Shown piece after piece: positions 30,652 through 39,104 of a stretch of 64,000 nt of DNA. This stretch comes from Catenibacillus scindens (GTDB taxonomy: Bacteria; Bacillota; Clostridia; Lachnospirales; Lachnospiraceae). The number at the start of each line of letters is the position of its first letter. Position 1 is the stretch's first letter. The stretch lies in contig NZ_JACHFW010000004.1 in the NCBI RefSeq assembly GCF_014202115.1, positions 186,001 to 250,000 of the forward strand, written 5' to 3'. The notes beneath the pieces were generated by a model. That model did no database searches. It had not been told where the DNA came from and saw nothing but the letters and a program-made list of their open reading frames with translations. The position numbers and the translations under genes are program-made.

Positions 30652-30695
30652 TAGAACAAATGAAAAAGAAATCCCCGACAGCCTGTCTTAGACTG

Positions 30696-30751
30696 CCGGA
30701 GGGTTTATAGTAAACGACAAATATATTTGTCGTTTACTATAAACCCTCCGG
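30696..30751. repeat. Perfect 56-bp palindrome
   Basis: Two 28-bp arms, 30696-30723 and 30724-30751, are exact reverse complements with no spacer. The arm starts CCGGAGGGTTTATAG and the centre is AAATATATTT. The cruciform would be very stable. It borders the decayed radical-SAM locus. It could also be an assembly artefact. Confidence 0.9.
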
Positions 30752-30858
30752 AGGATGCGCACGATTTTTGCTGGGAAAGAATAATTACTAAAAATGCAGT
30801 AAAATGGCCAGTTACCAACCTTTATATCATCAGACAAGTGTGTTCCGTCCTAAAATCT

Positions 30859-31050
30859 TTAATTGCGCCTGATGGCGGACACCGGGCAATGTTCAAAGCA
30901 GTTTCCGCAATGGAGACAATGTTCCTGGCGGATAATGCTGGGACTGCCTGTTGCAATGGCATTTTGCGGACAAACCTGTGCGCATTTCCCACAACTTATA
31001 CACTCATCGGTAATAAAATAGCCTTTGGGAACAATTTTCCCGTTTCCAAG
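30859..31050 (-). pseudogene. 3' remnant of a 2[4Fe-4S] ferredoxin-domain gene
   Basis: A frame with stop at 30859 encodes about 60 residues ending in two clear cluster motifs, CISCGKCAQVCP and CLHCGNCFEHCP, after GYFITDE. There is no start codon of its own, and the upstream sequence in this frame runs into the radical-SAM pseudogene, which is in a different frame. It looks like the C-terminal end of a longer ferredoxin or flavin-oxidase/ferredoxin fusion joined to the radical-SAM gene by a deletion. Confidence 0.75.
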
Positions 31051-31790
31051 TCCGGGTATGCTTTAGGATTAAACAATCCCTTTTCATAGAGGAACAGTGT
31101 CCACAGATGATCTTTCAGGTTAAAGGTTGTCTCGCAGCCCCTGGCTTCGTATTTCTGGAATTTCTCCCAGCACTGTTCCATCATATTCCTGTATTCTTCC
31201 GGTGAACAGCACACATCCCTGTCCTCTTTTGACGGGCAGTATCTTGCGAAAGCAAAAATATCTGCTTTATTTTTCACAACTTCATCCACCAGTTTGGGAA
31301 TATCATGGACATTCCATTTAGATACGGTAGTCATAATGGCCACGTCAATTCCCGCATTTCTGAGCATGGGGATCGCCGCCATGGTGGCATCATAGGAACC
31401 GGGCTGCTGGCGAATGCCGTCATGGGTTTCCTTCAGTCCATCCAGTGATAACTGGTATTTTCGGCAGCCGCACTCTTACAGACGGCGGCATACATCCTCT
31501 GTGAGATGAAAAGGATTTCCCATAAGAGCAAAAGGAATTTCCGACACTTTAAGAATTTTCATCAGTGTCCAGAAATTCGGATGCAGAATGGGATCACCGC
31601 CGGTTATATAAAGATAGGGAAGCCTCCCTGCTTTTTCACAAAAAGTTTTACAATTTTCAATCACTGTTACCATGTCTTCCAGGGACATTTCTTTAAATTT
31701 GGCATGACTTCCTAAAGCGTAAATATAACAATGCCTGCATCGCTGGTCACAGGCTTCTGTAATATGCCACTGAAACACAAAATATTCCAT
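30996..31790 (-). pseudogene. Disrupted radical-SAM peptide maturase, ACGX-system type
   Basis: The start at 31790 gives a radical-SAM core with CX3CX2C at Cys14, Cys18 and Cys21 and the GGDP motif. After codon 104 an in-frame TAA stops it (31476-31478). The same frame then continues through QLSLDGLKETHDGIR and IMTTVSKWN to 30996, so one nonsense codon splits the gene. The C-terminal SPASM cysteines expected in such maturases are missing; the 3' end is replaced by a ferredoxin fragment in another frame. The assignment to the ACGX-repeat peptide system rests on overall sequence memory and on the ACGT-ACGT peptide remnant upstream. Function is presumably lost. Confidence 0.8.
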
Positions 31791-31835
31791 AGTATTTCTT
31801 TCCTTTCTCCTGAATTCTGTGATCCAGTATCATCG

Positions 31836-31873
31836 AAATATCCCCGCAGGTATAGGTGCCTGCAGGGATATTT
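31836..31873 (-). promoter_or_regulatory. Stem-loop between RiPP precursor remnant and maturase
   Basis: Fifteen-bp arms AAATATCCCTGCAGG / CCTGCGGGGATATTT with a single G-U wobble and an 8-nt loop, 8 nt after the precursor stop and about 45 nt before the maturase start. No T-run follows. Such hairpins often set precursor-to-maturase ratio by attenuation or mRNA processing. Confidence 0.55.
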
Positions 31874-31880
31874 CAGCCAT

Positions 31881-31964
31881 TTACTTCTTGTCTCCAGTGC
31901 CGCACGCTGTCCCGCAGGCTGAGGTAGCTTTTTGCTCACATCCGGAGAATCTCTTTCTCCTGCT
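31881..31964 (-). pseudogene. Remnant of an ACGX-repeat RiPP precursor peptide
   Basis: An open frame of 27 codons after a TGA (31965-31967) ends in TSACGTACGTGDKK and TAA. The ACG-X-ACG-X tail followed by a short charged end is the hallmark of ACGX-repeat peptides, which sit next to a dedicated radical-SAM maturase as here. No ATG, GTG or TTG lies in this frame. An AGGAG and an ATG occur just upstream of the Cys codon but in another frame, suggesting a small indel destroyed the leader. Confidence 0.6.
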
Positions 31965-32072
31965 TCAATGTTTATCTTTAATCTTATATTAATCCAGCCC
32001 TGGCAATTGGTAAAGTAGGCACAACAAAGTGGTATAGTTACTTGAATGAAACCGTTGGAGGCGAAAAAATCG

Positions 32073-32112
32073 TAACAGTTCAGTCCGCGCCATTCCTGAT
32101 GAACTGAACTGT
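32073..32112. repeat. Hairpin with TAACAGTTCAG ends
   Basis: TAACAGTTCAG and CTGAACTGT face each other across about 20 nt; A/T runs flank both sides (AAAAAA before, CAAAAAAA after). It could also terminate transcription towards the RiPP remnant or be one of the dispersed GTAAC hairpins. Confidence 0.55.
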
Positions 32113-32163
32113 CAAAAAAATCTCGGCGTCTAAACAGAACATATGTACTTTTATCCTTCCAGG

Positions 32164-32172
32164 TGCTATAAT
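32164..32172 (+). promoter_or_regulatory. Extended -10 promoter of the DUF1848 gene
   Basis: TGCTATAAT with a consensus -10 and extended TG; the -35 region is weak. It lies about 50 nt before the start. Confidence 0.55.
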
Positions 32173-32223
32173 AGGGAAAAACATTGGAAACCCTGCAACT
32201 TATATTGGGAGGAGGCCGTCCCT

Positions 32224-33186
32224 ATGATCATCAGCGTCAGCCGCAGGACTGACATTCCCGCTCTTTACTCACCGTGGTTTTTTAACCGCCTGAAAGAGCA
32301 GTATGTCCTTGTGCGCAATCCGGTCAACTTCCATCAGATCAGCCGCGTCCCCCTGTCCCCTCAAGTAGTGGACGCCATCGTGTTTTGGACCAAAAACCCT
32401 GTTCCCATGCTGGAGCATCTGAGCGAATTGAAAGACTATAATTATTATTTTCAATTTACCCTTACACCCTATGACCAGGATATTGAGCCGGGGCTGCCGT
32501 CCAAAAAAGACGTTCTCATTCCGGCTTTTATCGCTCTGTCCAAAGCTATCGGATATGAACGGGTAATCTGGCGGTACGATCCCATTTTGCTCAACAGACA
32601 GTATACTATAGACCGGCATATCCAATCCTTTCAGCAGATGGCCCAGACGCTAAAAGGATACACCAAAAAGTGTGTCATCAGCTTTATCGACAGCTACCGC
32701 AATACAGCCCGGCACAAAGAACGTCTTACCCTTAAAGAAATCCGGACTGAAGATATGTACCGAATTGCCGGACATTTTTCCGGCATTGCCCGTAATTGCG
32801 GGATGGAACTTTCCACCTGCGGTGAAGCTGTCGACCTTTCCCCTTACGGGATTGAACATGGCCGCTGCATCGACCCCGTATTACTTCACCGGATTACCGG
32901 GCGTCCACTCAATGTCAGAAAGGATCCCGGCCAGAGAAAAGAATGCGGCTGTGTGTCCAGTATTGATATTGGCGCGTATAATACCTGCATCAATCTTTGC
33001 GCCTACTGCTATGCCAACTACAATGAGCCGCTGGCCCATAAAAATTTTGCTCTCCATAACCCGGCATCACCTCTCCTCTTCGGGGAGATCGGAGGCAATG
33101 ACAGGATCACCGAGAGGAAAATGCGGTCGTTTTTTACAGACAGAACAACTCAAAGCGGGCAAGATGAGGCCAGGCGGACAAAATGA
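32224..33186 (+). CDS. DUF1848 family protein
   Basis: A 320-residue protein of the DUF1848 family, whose members start ISVSRRTDIPA, contain FWTKNP and end with a cysteine cluster (here CGCVSSIDIGAYNTCINLCAYCYANYN, about residues 240-267). The cysteines suggest an iron-sulphur or metal site; the CX3CX2C element (CINLCAYC) resembles a radical-SAM motif but lies at the C-terminus. Function is not established. The start is fixed by GGGAGGAGG 8 nt before ATG 32224. Confidence 0.85.
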   Translation: MIISVSRRTDIPALYSPWFFNRLKEQYVLVRNPVNFHQISRVPLSPQVVDAIVFWTKNPVPMLEHLSELKDYNYYFQFTLTPYDQDIEPGLPSKKDVLIPAFIALSKAIGYERVIWRYDPILLNRQYTIDRHIQSFQQMAQTLKGYTKKCVISFIDSYRNTARHKERLTLKEIRTEDMYRIAGHFSGIARNCGMELSTCGEAVDLSPYGIEHGRCIDPVLLHRITGRPLNVRKDPGQRKECGCVSSIDIGAYNTCINLCAYCYANYNEPLAHKNFALHNPASPLLFGEIGGNDRITERKMRSFFTDRTTQSGQDEARRTK

Positions 33187-33198
33187 TTTTGTGACTTT

Positions 33199-33226
33199 TT
33201 GCAGGAAAAATTTGTAATGGTAAAAT
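33199..33226 (+). promoter_or_regulatory. Promoter candidate of the RhuM island
   Basis: TTGCAG (33199-33204), 16 bp, TAAAAT (33221-33226), about 25 nt before the RhuM start. Confidence 0.45.
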
Positions 33227-33251
33227 GCTATTAAATTTAAAGGTGAAGAAT

Positions 33252-34283
33252 ATGAAAAAGAAAAAAGAAATATCTATTGTGCGTTCTTCGGCAGCAGAGT
33301 ATTTGACATTTATTACTGCTACGGGAGAAAGTGATGTTAATGCTATATATTTTGATGAAAATGTTTGGCTGACCCAGAAAATGATGGGGCTTCTTTACAA
33401 TGTGGAAACTCACACGATTAATTATCATCTGAAGAAGATATTTGCTGATGGAGAACTAGATGAGAATTCAGTTATTCGAAAATTTCGAATAACTGCTTCA
33501 GATGGGAAGAGCTATAACACAAATCATTATAATTTAAAAGCAATTATTGCTGTGGGAAATAAGGTCGATTCTCCGCGAGCAGTTCAGTTCCGAAAATGGG
33601 CGAATGGAATTATAGAAGAATTCACTATAAAAGGTTATACTATGGATGATGAACGACTAAAAAACTTTGGAACTGTACTGACAAAGGACTATTTCGAAGA
33701 GCATCTGCAAAGAATTCGTGAGATCCGATTATCTGAAAGAAGATTTTATCAGAAAATCACAGATATTTATGCAACTAGTATAGATTATGATCCAAAGGCA
33801 CAAACAACAAGAATGTTTTTTGCAAAGGTTCAAAACCAATTACACTGGGCGATTCATGGGGAAACAGCGGCAGAGGTAATCTATCATAGAGCGGATAGCG
33901 AAAAAGAACACATGGGTTTACAGACATGGAAGGATGCCCCTAATGGTAAAATACAAAGATTTGATGTTACAGTTGCAAAAAACTACTTGACCGAACAGGA
34001 ACTTTCGGCTATGGCTCGAATTGTTAATGCTTATTTAGATTTGGCGGAAATGCGCGCAGAAGAACATATTCCTATGACGATGGAAGATTGGGCCGAGCAA
34101 TTTGAGGGCATTTTAAGATTATCGAAGAAAGAAATTTTGACGCATGCAGGAAGTATATCGGCTCAAATAGCGGAAGAACATGCGTTAAGTGAGTTTGAAA
34201 AATACCGTGTAAAACAAGACAGGCTATATCAGAGTGATTTTGACCGTATATTGTTAGAAGCGAAAGATGAGGACAAACATTAG
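33252..34283 (+). CDS. RhuM family protein
   Basis: A 343-residue protein matching the RhuM family, named for a Salmonella pathogenicity-island protein. Typical stretches are WLTQKMMGLLYNV (HTH-like), THTINYHLKKIF, YNLKAIIAVGNKVDSPRAVQFRKWA, and a helical C-terminal half. Its molecular role is unknown; members are patchily distributed and linked with mobile DNA and restriction or defence islands. AAAGGTG precedes ATG 33252. Base composition is clearly more A+T-rich than the flanking DUF1848 and uvrB genes, indicating recent acquisition. Confidence 0.88.
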   Translation: MKKKKEISIVRSSAAEYLTFITATGESDVNAIYFDENVWLTQKMMGLLYNVETHTINYHLKKIFADGELDENSVIRKFRITASDGKSYNTNHYNLKAIIAVGNKVDSPRAVQFRKWANGIIEEFTIKGYTMDDERLKNFGTVLTKDYFEEHLQRIREIRLSERRFYQKITDIYATSIDYDPKAQTTRMFFAKVQNQLHWAIHGETAAEVIYHRADSEKEHMGLQTWKDAPNGKIQRFDVTVAKNYLTEQELSAMARIVNAYLDLAEMRAEEHIPMTMEDWAEQFEGILRLSKKEILTHAGSISAQIAEEHALSEFEKYRVKQDRLYQSDFDRILLEAKDEDKH

Positions 34284-34353
34284 ATAATAGTTTTGTTGAA
34301 TAGGTATGAAGATAGTCAACTTCACATTCATAAAGAATAGGAGATATATACAA

Positions 34354-34920
34354 ATGGGAAGAAAAAATATTTTTGAAATCCTAGCAGAAAAAGAAGATAT
34401 TGCTTATCAACTTGACAGGATAGAAACATTATTGTCAAAGCATTCTATAGATGGATGGACGTTGGAAGAGATTATTGATGAGTACTGTATTCGAGATTGG
34501 AAATATAGGGGGAGGTGTACTAGTTGTAGAGAAATAAGAAAAAGTTTATGCATTACATTTGGTGAAGTAAAAAAGAATATTGAAGATATAAATGTTGTAT
34601 TAAATTATTTAGAATATATTTCAAATTTAATATGGTTATGCAATGATAAATACATGTATATAGTAGAAGATTGTGATGCTGAATATCAGTATTTACAGGA
34701 GAATGTGATTGGACTTGTAGAAGATTTTGGGTATGAAATTAAAGTTTTAGATGAAGAAGAGAGGGTGTTGATAGTTGAAAAGAATCCGGCAGTTACAGCA
34801 GTATCAGAAATTGTTCCTATAGAACTTTCTAATAAAGTTATTGAATATAACCATTTTCGGCTTAAAGGTGAATTAGAAGAAAAAAATAGAAGGGTAAAAT
34901 CATGGATCATTTTGAATTAG
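34354..34920 (+). CDS. Hypothetical protein of the AT-rich island, overlapping uvrB
   Basis: A 188-residue mostly helical protein I do not recognise. The start [10 protein letters not shown] follows AGGAG at 10 nt. Residues about 55-70 contain a small Cys cluster (CTSC with a third Cys). Strongly A+T-rich like RhuM. Its last codons are formed by the first codons of uvrB read in another frame, and its stop lies 19 nt inside uvrB. This suggests that the original 3' end was lost when the island joined the chromosome exactly at the uvrB start, or a real overlap coupling the two. Confidence 0.6.
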   Translation: MGRKNIFEILAEKEDIAYQLDRIETLLSKHSIDGWTLEEIIDEYCIRDWKYRGRCTSCREIRKSLCITFGEVKKNIEDINVVLNYLEYISNLIWLCNDKYMYIVEDCDAEYQYLQENVIGLVEDFGYEIKVLDEEERVLIVEKNPAVTAVSEIVPIELSNKVIEYNHFRLKGELEEKNRRVKSWIILN

Positions 34921-36890
34921 TATCAGAATACAAACCCACCGGCGACCAGCCCCAGGCCATTGAAGAACTGGTCAAAGGTTTTAAGGAGGGCAATCAGTTT
35001 GAAACCCTGCTGGGCGTTACCGGCTCAGGAAAAACATTTACCATGGCCAACATTATCCAGCAGTTGAACAAGCCGACACTGATATTGGCCCACAACAAGA
35101 CCCTGGCCGCTCAGCTCTACGGCGAATTTAAGGAATTTTTTCCAAACAATGCGGTGGAATATTTTGTCTCCTACTACGACTATTATCAGCCGGAGGCTTA
35201 TGTCCCGTCTTCCGACACTTATATTGAAAAAGATTCCGCCATCAACGATGAGATTGATAAACTGCGCCACTCTGCCACTGCGGCTCTGTCTGAGCGCAAA
35301 GATGTGATTATCGTCTCGTCGGTATCCTGCATCTACGGTCTGGGAAGTCCTATCGACTACCAGAAAATGGTTGTTTCTCTCCGTCCCGGAATGGTCAAGG
35401 ACCGGGATGAGACTATACGCAAACTCATTGATATGCAGTATACCCGCAACGACATGGATTTTAAGCGTGGTACCTTCCGCGTCCACGGCGACGTTCTGGA
35501 GATATTTCCGGCAGCGGCCACCGATACCGCCGTCCGGGTGGAATTTTTCGGCGACGAGGTTGACCGGATCGCGGAATTTGACCCTCTCACCGGGGAAGTC
35601 AAAGCATATTTAATGCACATTTCCATCTTTCCCGCATCCCACTACGTTGTGCCCCAGGAACAGATGGAGCGGGCCATCAAAGATATTGAGGCGGAACTTG
35701 AGGAACGGGTGCGCTACTTTAAAAGCGAGGACAAGCTCCTGGAGGCCCAGCGTATCTCGGAGCGAACCAATTTTGATATTGAAATGATGCGGGAAACCGG
35801 GTTTTGCTCCGGCATTGAAAACTACTCCATGCATCTTTCCGGATTAAAACCGGGCCAGCCGCCCTACACCCTCATTGATTACTTTCCCGATGATTTCCTC
35901 ATTATCGTGGACGAGTCCCACATGACCATCCCCCAGGTCAGAGGTATGTACGCCGGAGACCAGTCCCGGAAAACCACCCTGGTGGATTACGGTTTCCGTC
36001 TGCCCTCCGCCAAAGACAACCGGCCTTTAAATTTCCAGGAGTTTGAATCTAAAATTGACCAGATGCTTTTTGTCTCTGCCACTCCCGGAGATTACGAAAA
36101 AGAACATGAACTTCTCCGCGCCGAACAGATTATCCGCCCCACAGGACTCCTTGACCCCCAGATCAGTGTCCGCCCTGTGGAAGGTCAGATAGATGACCTT
36201 GTGTCTGAGGTCAATAAAGAAACAGCCAAAGGCAATAAGGTTCTGATCACCACACTGACAAAACGAATGGCGGAAGATCTGACCGATTACATGAAAGAGC
36301 TGGGAATACGTGTAAAATATCTCCATTCAGATATTGATACTCTTGAGCGGACAGAGATCGTCCGCGACCTTCGGATGAATGTTTTTGACGTCCTGGTAGG
36401 TATCAACCTGCTCCGTGAGGGGCTGGATATCCCGGAAATCACCCTTGTCGCCATCCTCGACGCGGACAAAGAAGGTTTCCTACGCTCTGAGACTTCCCTG
36501 ATCCAGACCATCGGCCGGGCCGCCAGAAATGTGGACGGACATGTAATTATGTACGCGGATACGATCACCGACTCCATGGACAGGGCTATCAGCGAAACGA
36601 ACCGCCGCCGGACCATCCAGCAAAAATATAATGAAGATCACGGCATCACTCCTCAGACAATCAAAAAGGCTGTGCGTGATTTGATCAGTATTTCAAAGAC
36701 TGCAGAAAAAGATGAGAAGGAAATGGCCAAAGATCTGGAATCTATGACAAAGAAAGAGCTGAAAGAACTGGCCGCCAAGCTGACCAAGAAAATGCATTCC
36801 GCCGCCGCGGACTTAAATTTCGAACTGGCTGCCCAGCTTAGAGATGAAATGCTTGAAGTGAAACGATATCTTAACGATTATGATAAATAA
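34902..36890 (+). CDS. uvrB: Excinuclease ABC subunit B
   Basis: A 662-residue DNA damage-verification helicase of nucleotide excision repair. Visible are Walker A GVTGSGKT (about residues 39-46), the beta-hairpin region [16 protein letters not shown], helicase motifs ending QTIGRAARN, and a C-terminal UVR motif that contacts UvrC. Length is normal. Its ribosome binding site (GAAGGG) lies inside the preceding AT-rich ORF, so native 5' control appears to have been replaced. uvrA is not in the window downstream. Confidence 0.97.
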   Translation: MDHFELVSEYKPTGDQPQAIEELVKGFKEGNQFETLLGVTGSGKTFTMANIIQQLNKPTLILAHNKTLAAQLYGEFKEFFPNNAVEYFVSYYDYYQPEAYVPSSDTYIEKDSAINDEIDKLRHSATAALSERKDVIIVSSVSCIYGLGSPIDYQKMVVSLRPGMVKDRDETIRKLIDMQYTRNDMDFKRGTFRVHGDVLEIFPAAATDTAVRVEFFGDEVDRIAEFDPLTGEVKAYLMHISIFPASHYVVPQEQMERAIKDIEAELEERVRYFKSEDKLLEAQRISERTNFDIEMMRETGFCSGIENYSMHLSGLKPGQPPYTLIDYFPDDFLIIVDESHMTIPQVRGMYAGDQSRKTTLVDYGFRLPSAKDNRPLNFQEFESKIDQMLFVSATPGDYEKEHELLRAEQIIRPTGLLDPQISVRPVEGQIDDLVSEVNKETAKGNKVLITTLTKRMAEDLTDYMKELGIRVKYLHSDIDTLERTEIVRDLRMNVFDVLVGINLLREGLDIPEITLVAILDADKEGFLRSETSLIQTIGRAARNVDGHVIMYADTITDSMDRAISETNRRRTIQQKYNEDHGITPQTIKKAVRDLISISKTAEKDEKEMAKDLESMTKKELKELAAKLTKKMHSAAADLNFELAAQLRDEMLEVKRYLNDYDK

Positions 36891-36943
36891 CCGCCTGATT
36901 ATGGCGGGGTATTGGTCTGCCGGCTCACAGCCGCAGAAAATGC

Positions 36944-36989
36944 AACAGTTCAGCGCGAAAGCACACTTGCGCTTTCGCGCTGAACTGTT
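36944..36989. repeat. Perfect hairpin with AACAGTTCAG ends
   Basis: Nineteen-bp arms (AACAGTTCAGCGCGAAAGC and its complement) around an 8-nt loop, between the convergent ends of uvrB and proS. It could serve as a transcription barrier, though T-runs are short; its ends match the dispersed GTAAC/TTCAG family. Confidence 0.7.
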
Positions 36990-36998
36990 AGGCAAAAA

Positions 36999-38432
36999 TT
37001 AATACGCTTTGCCCCAGTAAACCATAGCTTTAGCCGGCTTACCGCAGCACACGCACACATCTGAAATATGTTCCTGAGCAAAAGGCATACATCTGGAAGT
37101 TGCCGTTGTCTCTTCTTTAATCTTATCTTCACATGCCTGATCACCGCACCACATAGCTTTTACAAAGCCTGGTTTGTTGGCAATAATAGCTTTAAATTCT
37201 TCATAATTAGTTGCCGTGTAAGTGTGGCTGTCCCGATGGGCTCTTGCCCGCTCAAGCATTTCTCTCTGCATCGTATCCAGGGTATTGGCAACGCTCTCCT
37301 CCAGGGTATCCAGAGAAACTACCTGTTTTTCCCGGTTGTCACGGCGCACGATCACAGCCTGGTTCGCCTCAATATCCTTGGGGCCGATCTCAATACGGAC
37401 AGGAATGCCTCTCATTTCAGCCTCGGCAAATTTCCATCCCGGACTCTTATCTGAATCATCCACTTTCACCTTGAAATTGGAGAGACGGTCTCTTAATTCG
37501 TAGGCTTTGTCCAGAACGCCTTCTTTGTGCTGGGCTACAGGAACGATCATCACCTGTACCGGCGCGATTCTCGGCGGCAGCACCAGTCCGCTGTTATCTC
37601 CGTGAACCATAATGATGGCCCCGATGAGACGGGTTGTCATTCCCCAGGATGTCTGATGTACATACTGGAGTTTATTATCTTTATCTGTATACTGAATACC
37701 AAAAGCCTTCGCAAATCCATCGCCAAAATTGTGGCTTGTTCCGGACTGCAAAGCCTTGCCATCATGCATGAGAGCTTCAATCGTATATGTGGCCTCGGCG
37801 CCGGCAAACTTCTCTTTATCTGTCTTGCGTCCCCGAACGACAGGGATGGCCAGAACTTCCTCACAGAAATCTGCGTACAGATGAAGCATCTGCTCTGTTC
37901 TCTCCTGAGCCTCCTGGGCTGTAGCGTGAGCTGTATGACCTTCCTGCCATAAAAACTCTCTTGAACGGAGGAACGGACGGGTCTCTTTCTCCCAGCGCAC
38001 AACAGAACACCACTGATTATAAATCTTTGGCAGGTCTCTGTAAGACTGGATTTCCTTTGCATAAAAATCGCAGAAAAGCGTCTCCGATGTGGGGCGCACA
38101 CACATACGCTCCGGCAGTTCTTCCAGACCGCCGTGAGTCACCCAGGCCACTTCCGGCGCAAACCCTTCCACATGATCTTTCTCCTTCTGGAGAAGACTTT
38201 CAGGAATAAACAGGGGCAGGTAAACATTCTCCACACCGGTCTCTTTAAACCGTCGGTCCAGTTCATGCTGGATATTTTCCCACAGGGCATAACCTGCCGG
38301 CTTAAATACCATACATCCCTTCACACTGGTATAATCCATTAAATCCGCTTTTTTTACCACATCCGTATACCATTTCGCGAAATCGTCTTCCATGGATGTG
38401 ATGGCCTCCACTAATTTCTTATCCTTAGCCAT
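36999..38432 (-). CDS. proS: Prolyl-tRNA synthetase (short, eukaryote/archaeal-like type)
   Basis: A 477-residue class II aminoacyl-tRNA synthetase charging tRNA-Pro. It has the compact ProS type 3 architecture: no editing insertion, class II motif 2 around [26 protein letters not shown], and a C-terminal zinc-binding-like extension with cysteines ([18 protein letters not shown]). The start MAKDKKLV follows AGGAAGGAG. Its leader is a T-box with a proline specifier, so uncharged tRNA-Pro induces it. Confidence 0.95.
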   Translation of the reverse strand: MAKDKKLVEAITSMEDDFAKWYTDVVKKADLMDYTSVKGCMVFKPAGYALWENIQHELDRRFKETGVENVYLPLFIPESLLQKEKDHVEGFAPEVAWVTHGGLEELPERMCVRPTSETLFCDFYAKEIQSYRDLPKIYNQWCSVVRWEKETRPFLRSREFLWQEGHTAHATAQEAQERTEQMLHLYADFCEEVLAIPVVRGRKTDKEKFAGAEATYTIEALMHDGKALQSGTSHNFGDGFAKAFGIQYTDKDNKLQYVHQTSWGMTTRLIGAIIMVHGDNSGLVLPPRIAPVQVMIVPVAQHKEGVLDKAYELRDRLSNFKVKVDDSDKSPGWKFAEAEMRGIPVRIEIGPKDIEANQAVIVRRDNREKQVVSLDTLEESVANTLDTMQREMLERARAHRDSHTYTATNYEEFKAIIANKPGFVKAMWCGDQACEDKIKEETTATSRCMPFAQEHISDVCVCCGKPAKAMVYWGKAY

Positions 38433-38523
38433 GTTAATCTCCTTCCTCAACATTTATACCGCCCCGCCGCAGTGTGAGCTTTGCGGAGCATTTTTTGTAT
38501 CATAAGAAACACAGTTTCCTATG

Positions 38524-38785
38524 AAAAAAACCTTCTGATCCCCGCTTACCTATACTGGTAAAACAAGGGACCAAAAGGTTTTATCATTTCCTTTCGGCGG
38601 TACCACCCTAATTAACCAGGCCAAAATGTCCTGGATCGCTCTTTTCTCCGTTAACGCCGGATAACGTCATACTCATCGCATGAAGCTCCGGGGCCGGTTC
38701 CGCTGCCGTCCATAAAGACTTCTCACCAACCGTCTTCTCTCTGTGGATAACTGCGCTGCGTACTATTCCCTTTCATCGCTGTGTA
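38524..38785 (-). ncRNA. T-box riboswitch, proline-specific, upstream of proS
   Basis: The complement contains the T-box core AGGGTGGTACCGC (complement of about 38597-38613), Stem I sequence with GATGAAAGGGAATAGTA, and a terminator whose AACCTTTTGGTCCC arm pairs with GGGGATCAGAAGGTT, followed by TTTTTTT (38524-38582). The likely specifier is CCG in GGAACCGGCC, at the position equivalent to UGG in the second T-box of this window. Confidence 0.92.
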
Positions 38786-38791
38786 CAGCTT

Positions 38792-38820
38792 ATTCTATGC
38801 CAAAAAACAGGGTTTGTCAA
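38792..38820 (-). promoter_or_regulatory. proS promoter
   Basis: Minus strand TTGACA (38815-38820), 17 bp, TAGAAT (38792-38797), directly upstream of the T-box leader. Confidence 0.85.
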
Positions 38821-38879
38821 CTCTGTATTTTCACTCCCGATCACAGTTTATGTAACGATTCAGCCATGCGGCTGGTTTA

Positions 38880-39048
38880 GTCAAATACCCCGCTGCAAGC
38901 AACGGGGCATCAAGCTAACAGCACCCCAAGGGGCGGGGTATTTGGTCTTCACTCCGCTACGGTCGGTGCTAAACGTGTGCCACTGGCACACAGTACCGCC
39001 AAATGGACGCGCGAGTGTGTCCGCTTGGCCCACTGCCTGCGGGAATAA
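38880..39048. repeat. Dispersed repeat, long copy
   Basis: Longer counterpart of 19491-19584, sharing both ends and carrying an extra middle part with hairpins (ACCCCAAGGGGCGGGGT, GTGTGCCACTGGCACAC). It lies between the proS promoter and the YtvI-like gene. No protein supported. Confidence 0.7.
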
Positions 39049-39104
39049 AAATACGGTGCAGGTTTACTTGCAGAGGATTTTTTATAAAACCAGACGTATG
39101 GCGC

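Noticed and set aside
30727-31089. Plus-strand 120-codon ORF
   Set aside because: It starts in the palindrome and runs antisense to the ferredoxin and radical-SAM remnants; no homology recognised.
31476-31478. Recoded stop (selenocysteine or pyrrolysine) in the radical-SAM gene
   Set aside because: The codon is TAA, not TGA or TAG, the 3' end of the gene is also lost, and the precursor lacks a start codon, so decay is simpler.
31712-31939. Minus-strand ORF over the RiPP precursor region
   Set aside because: It reads the ACGX region in the wrong frame and overlaps the maturase start; the ACG-X frame is the meaningful one.
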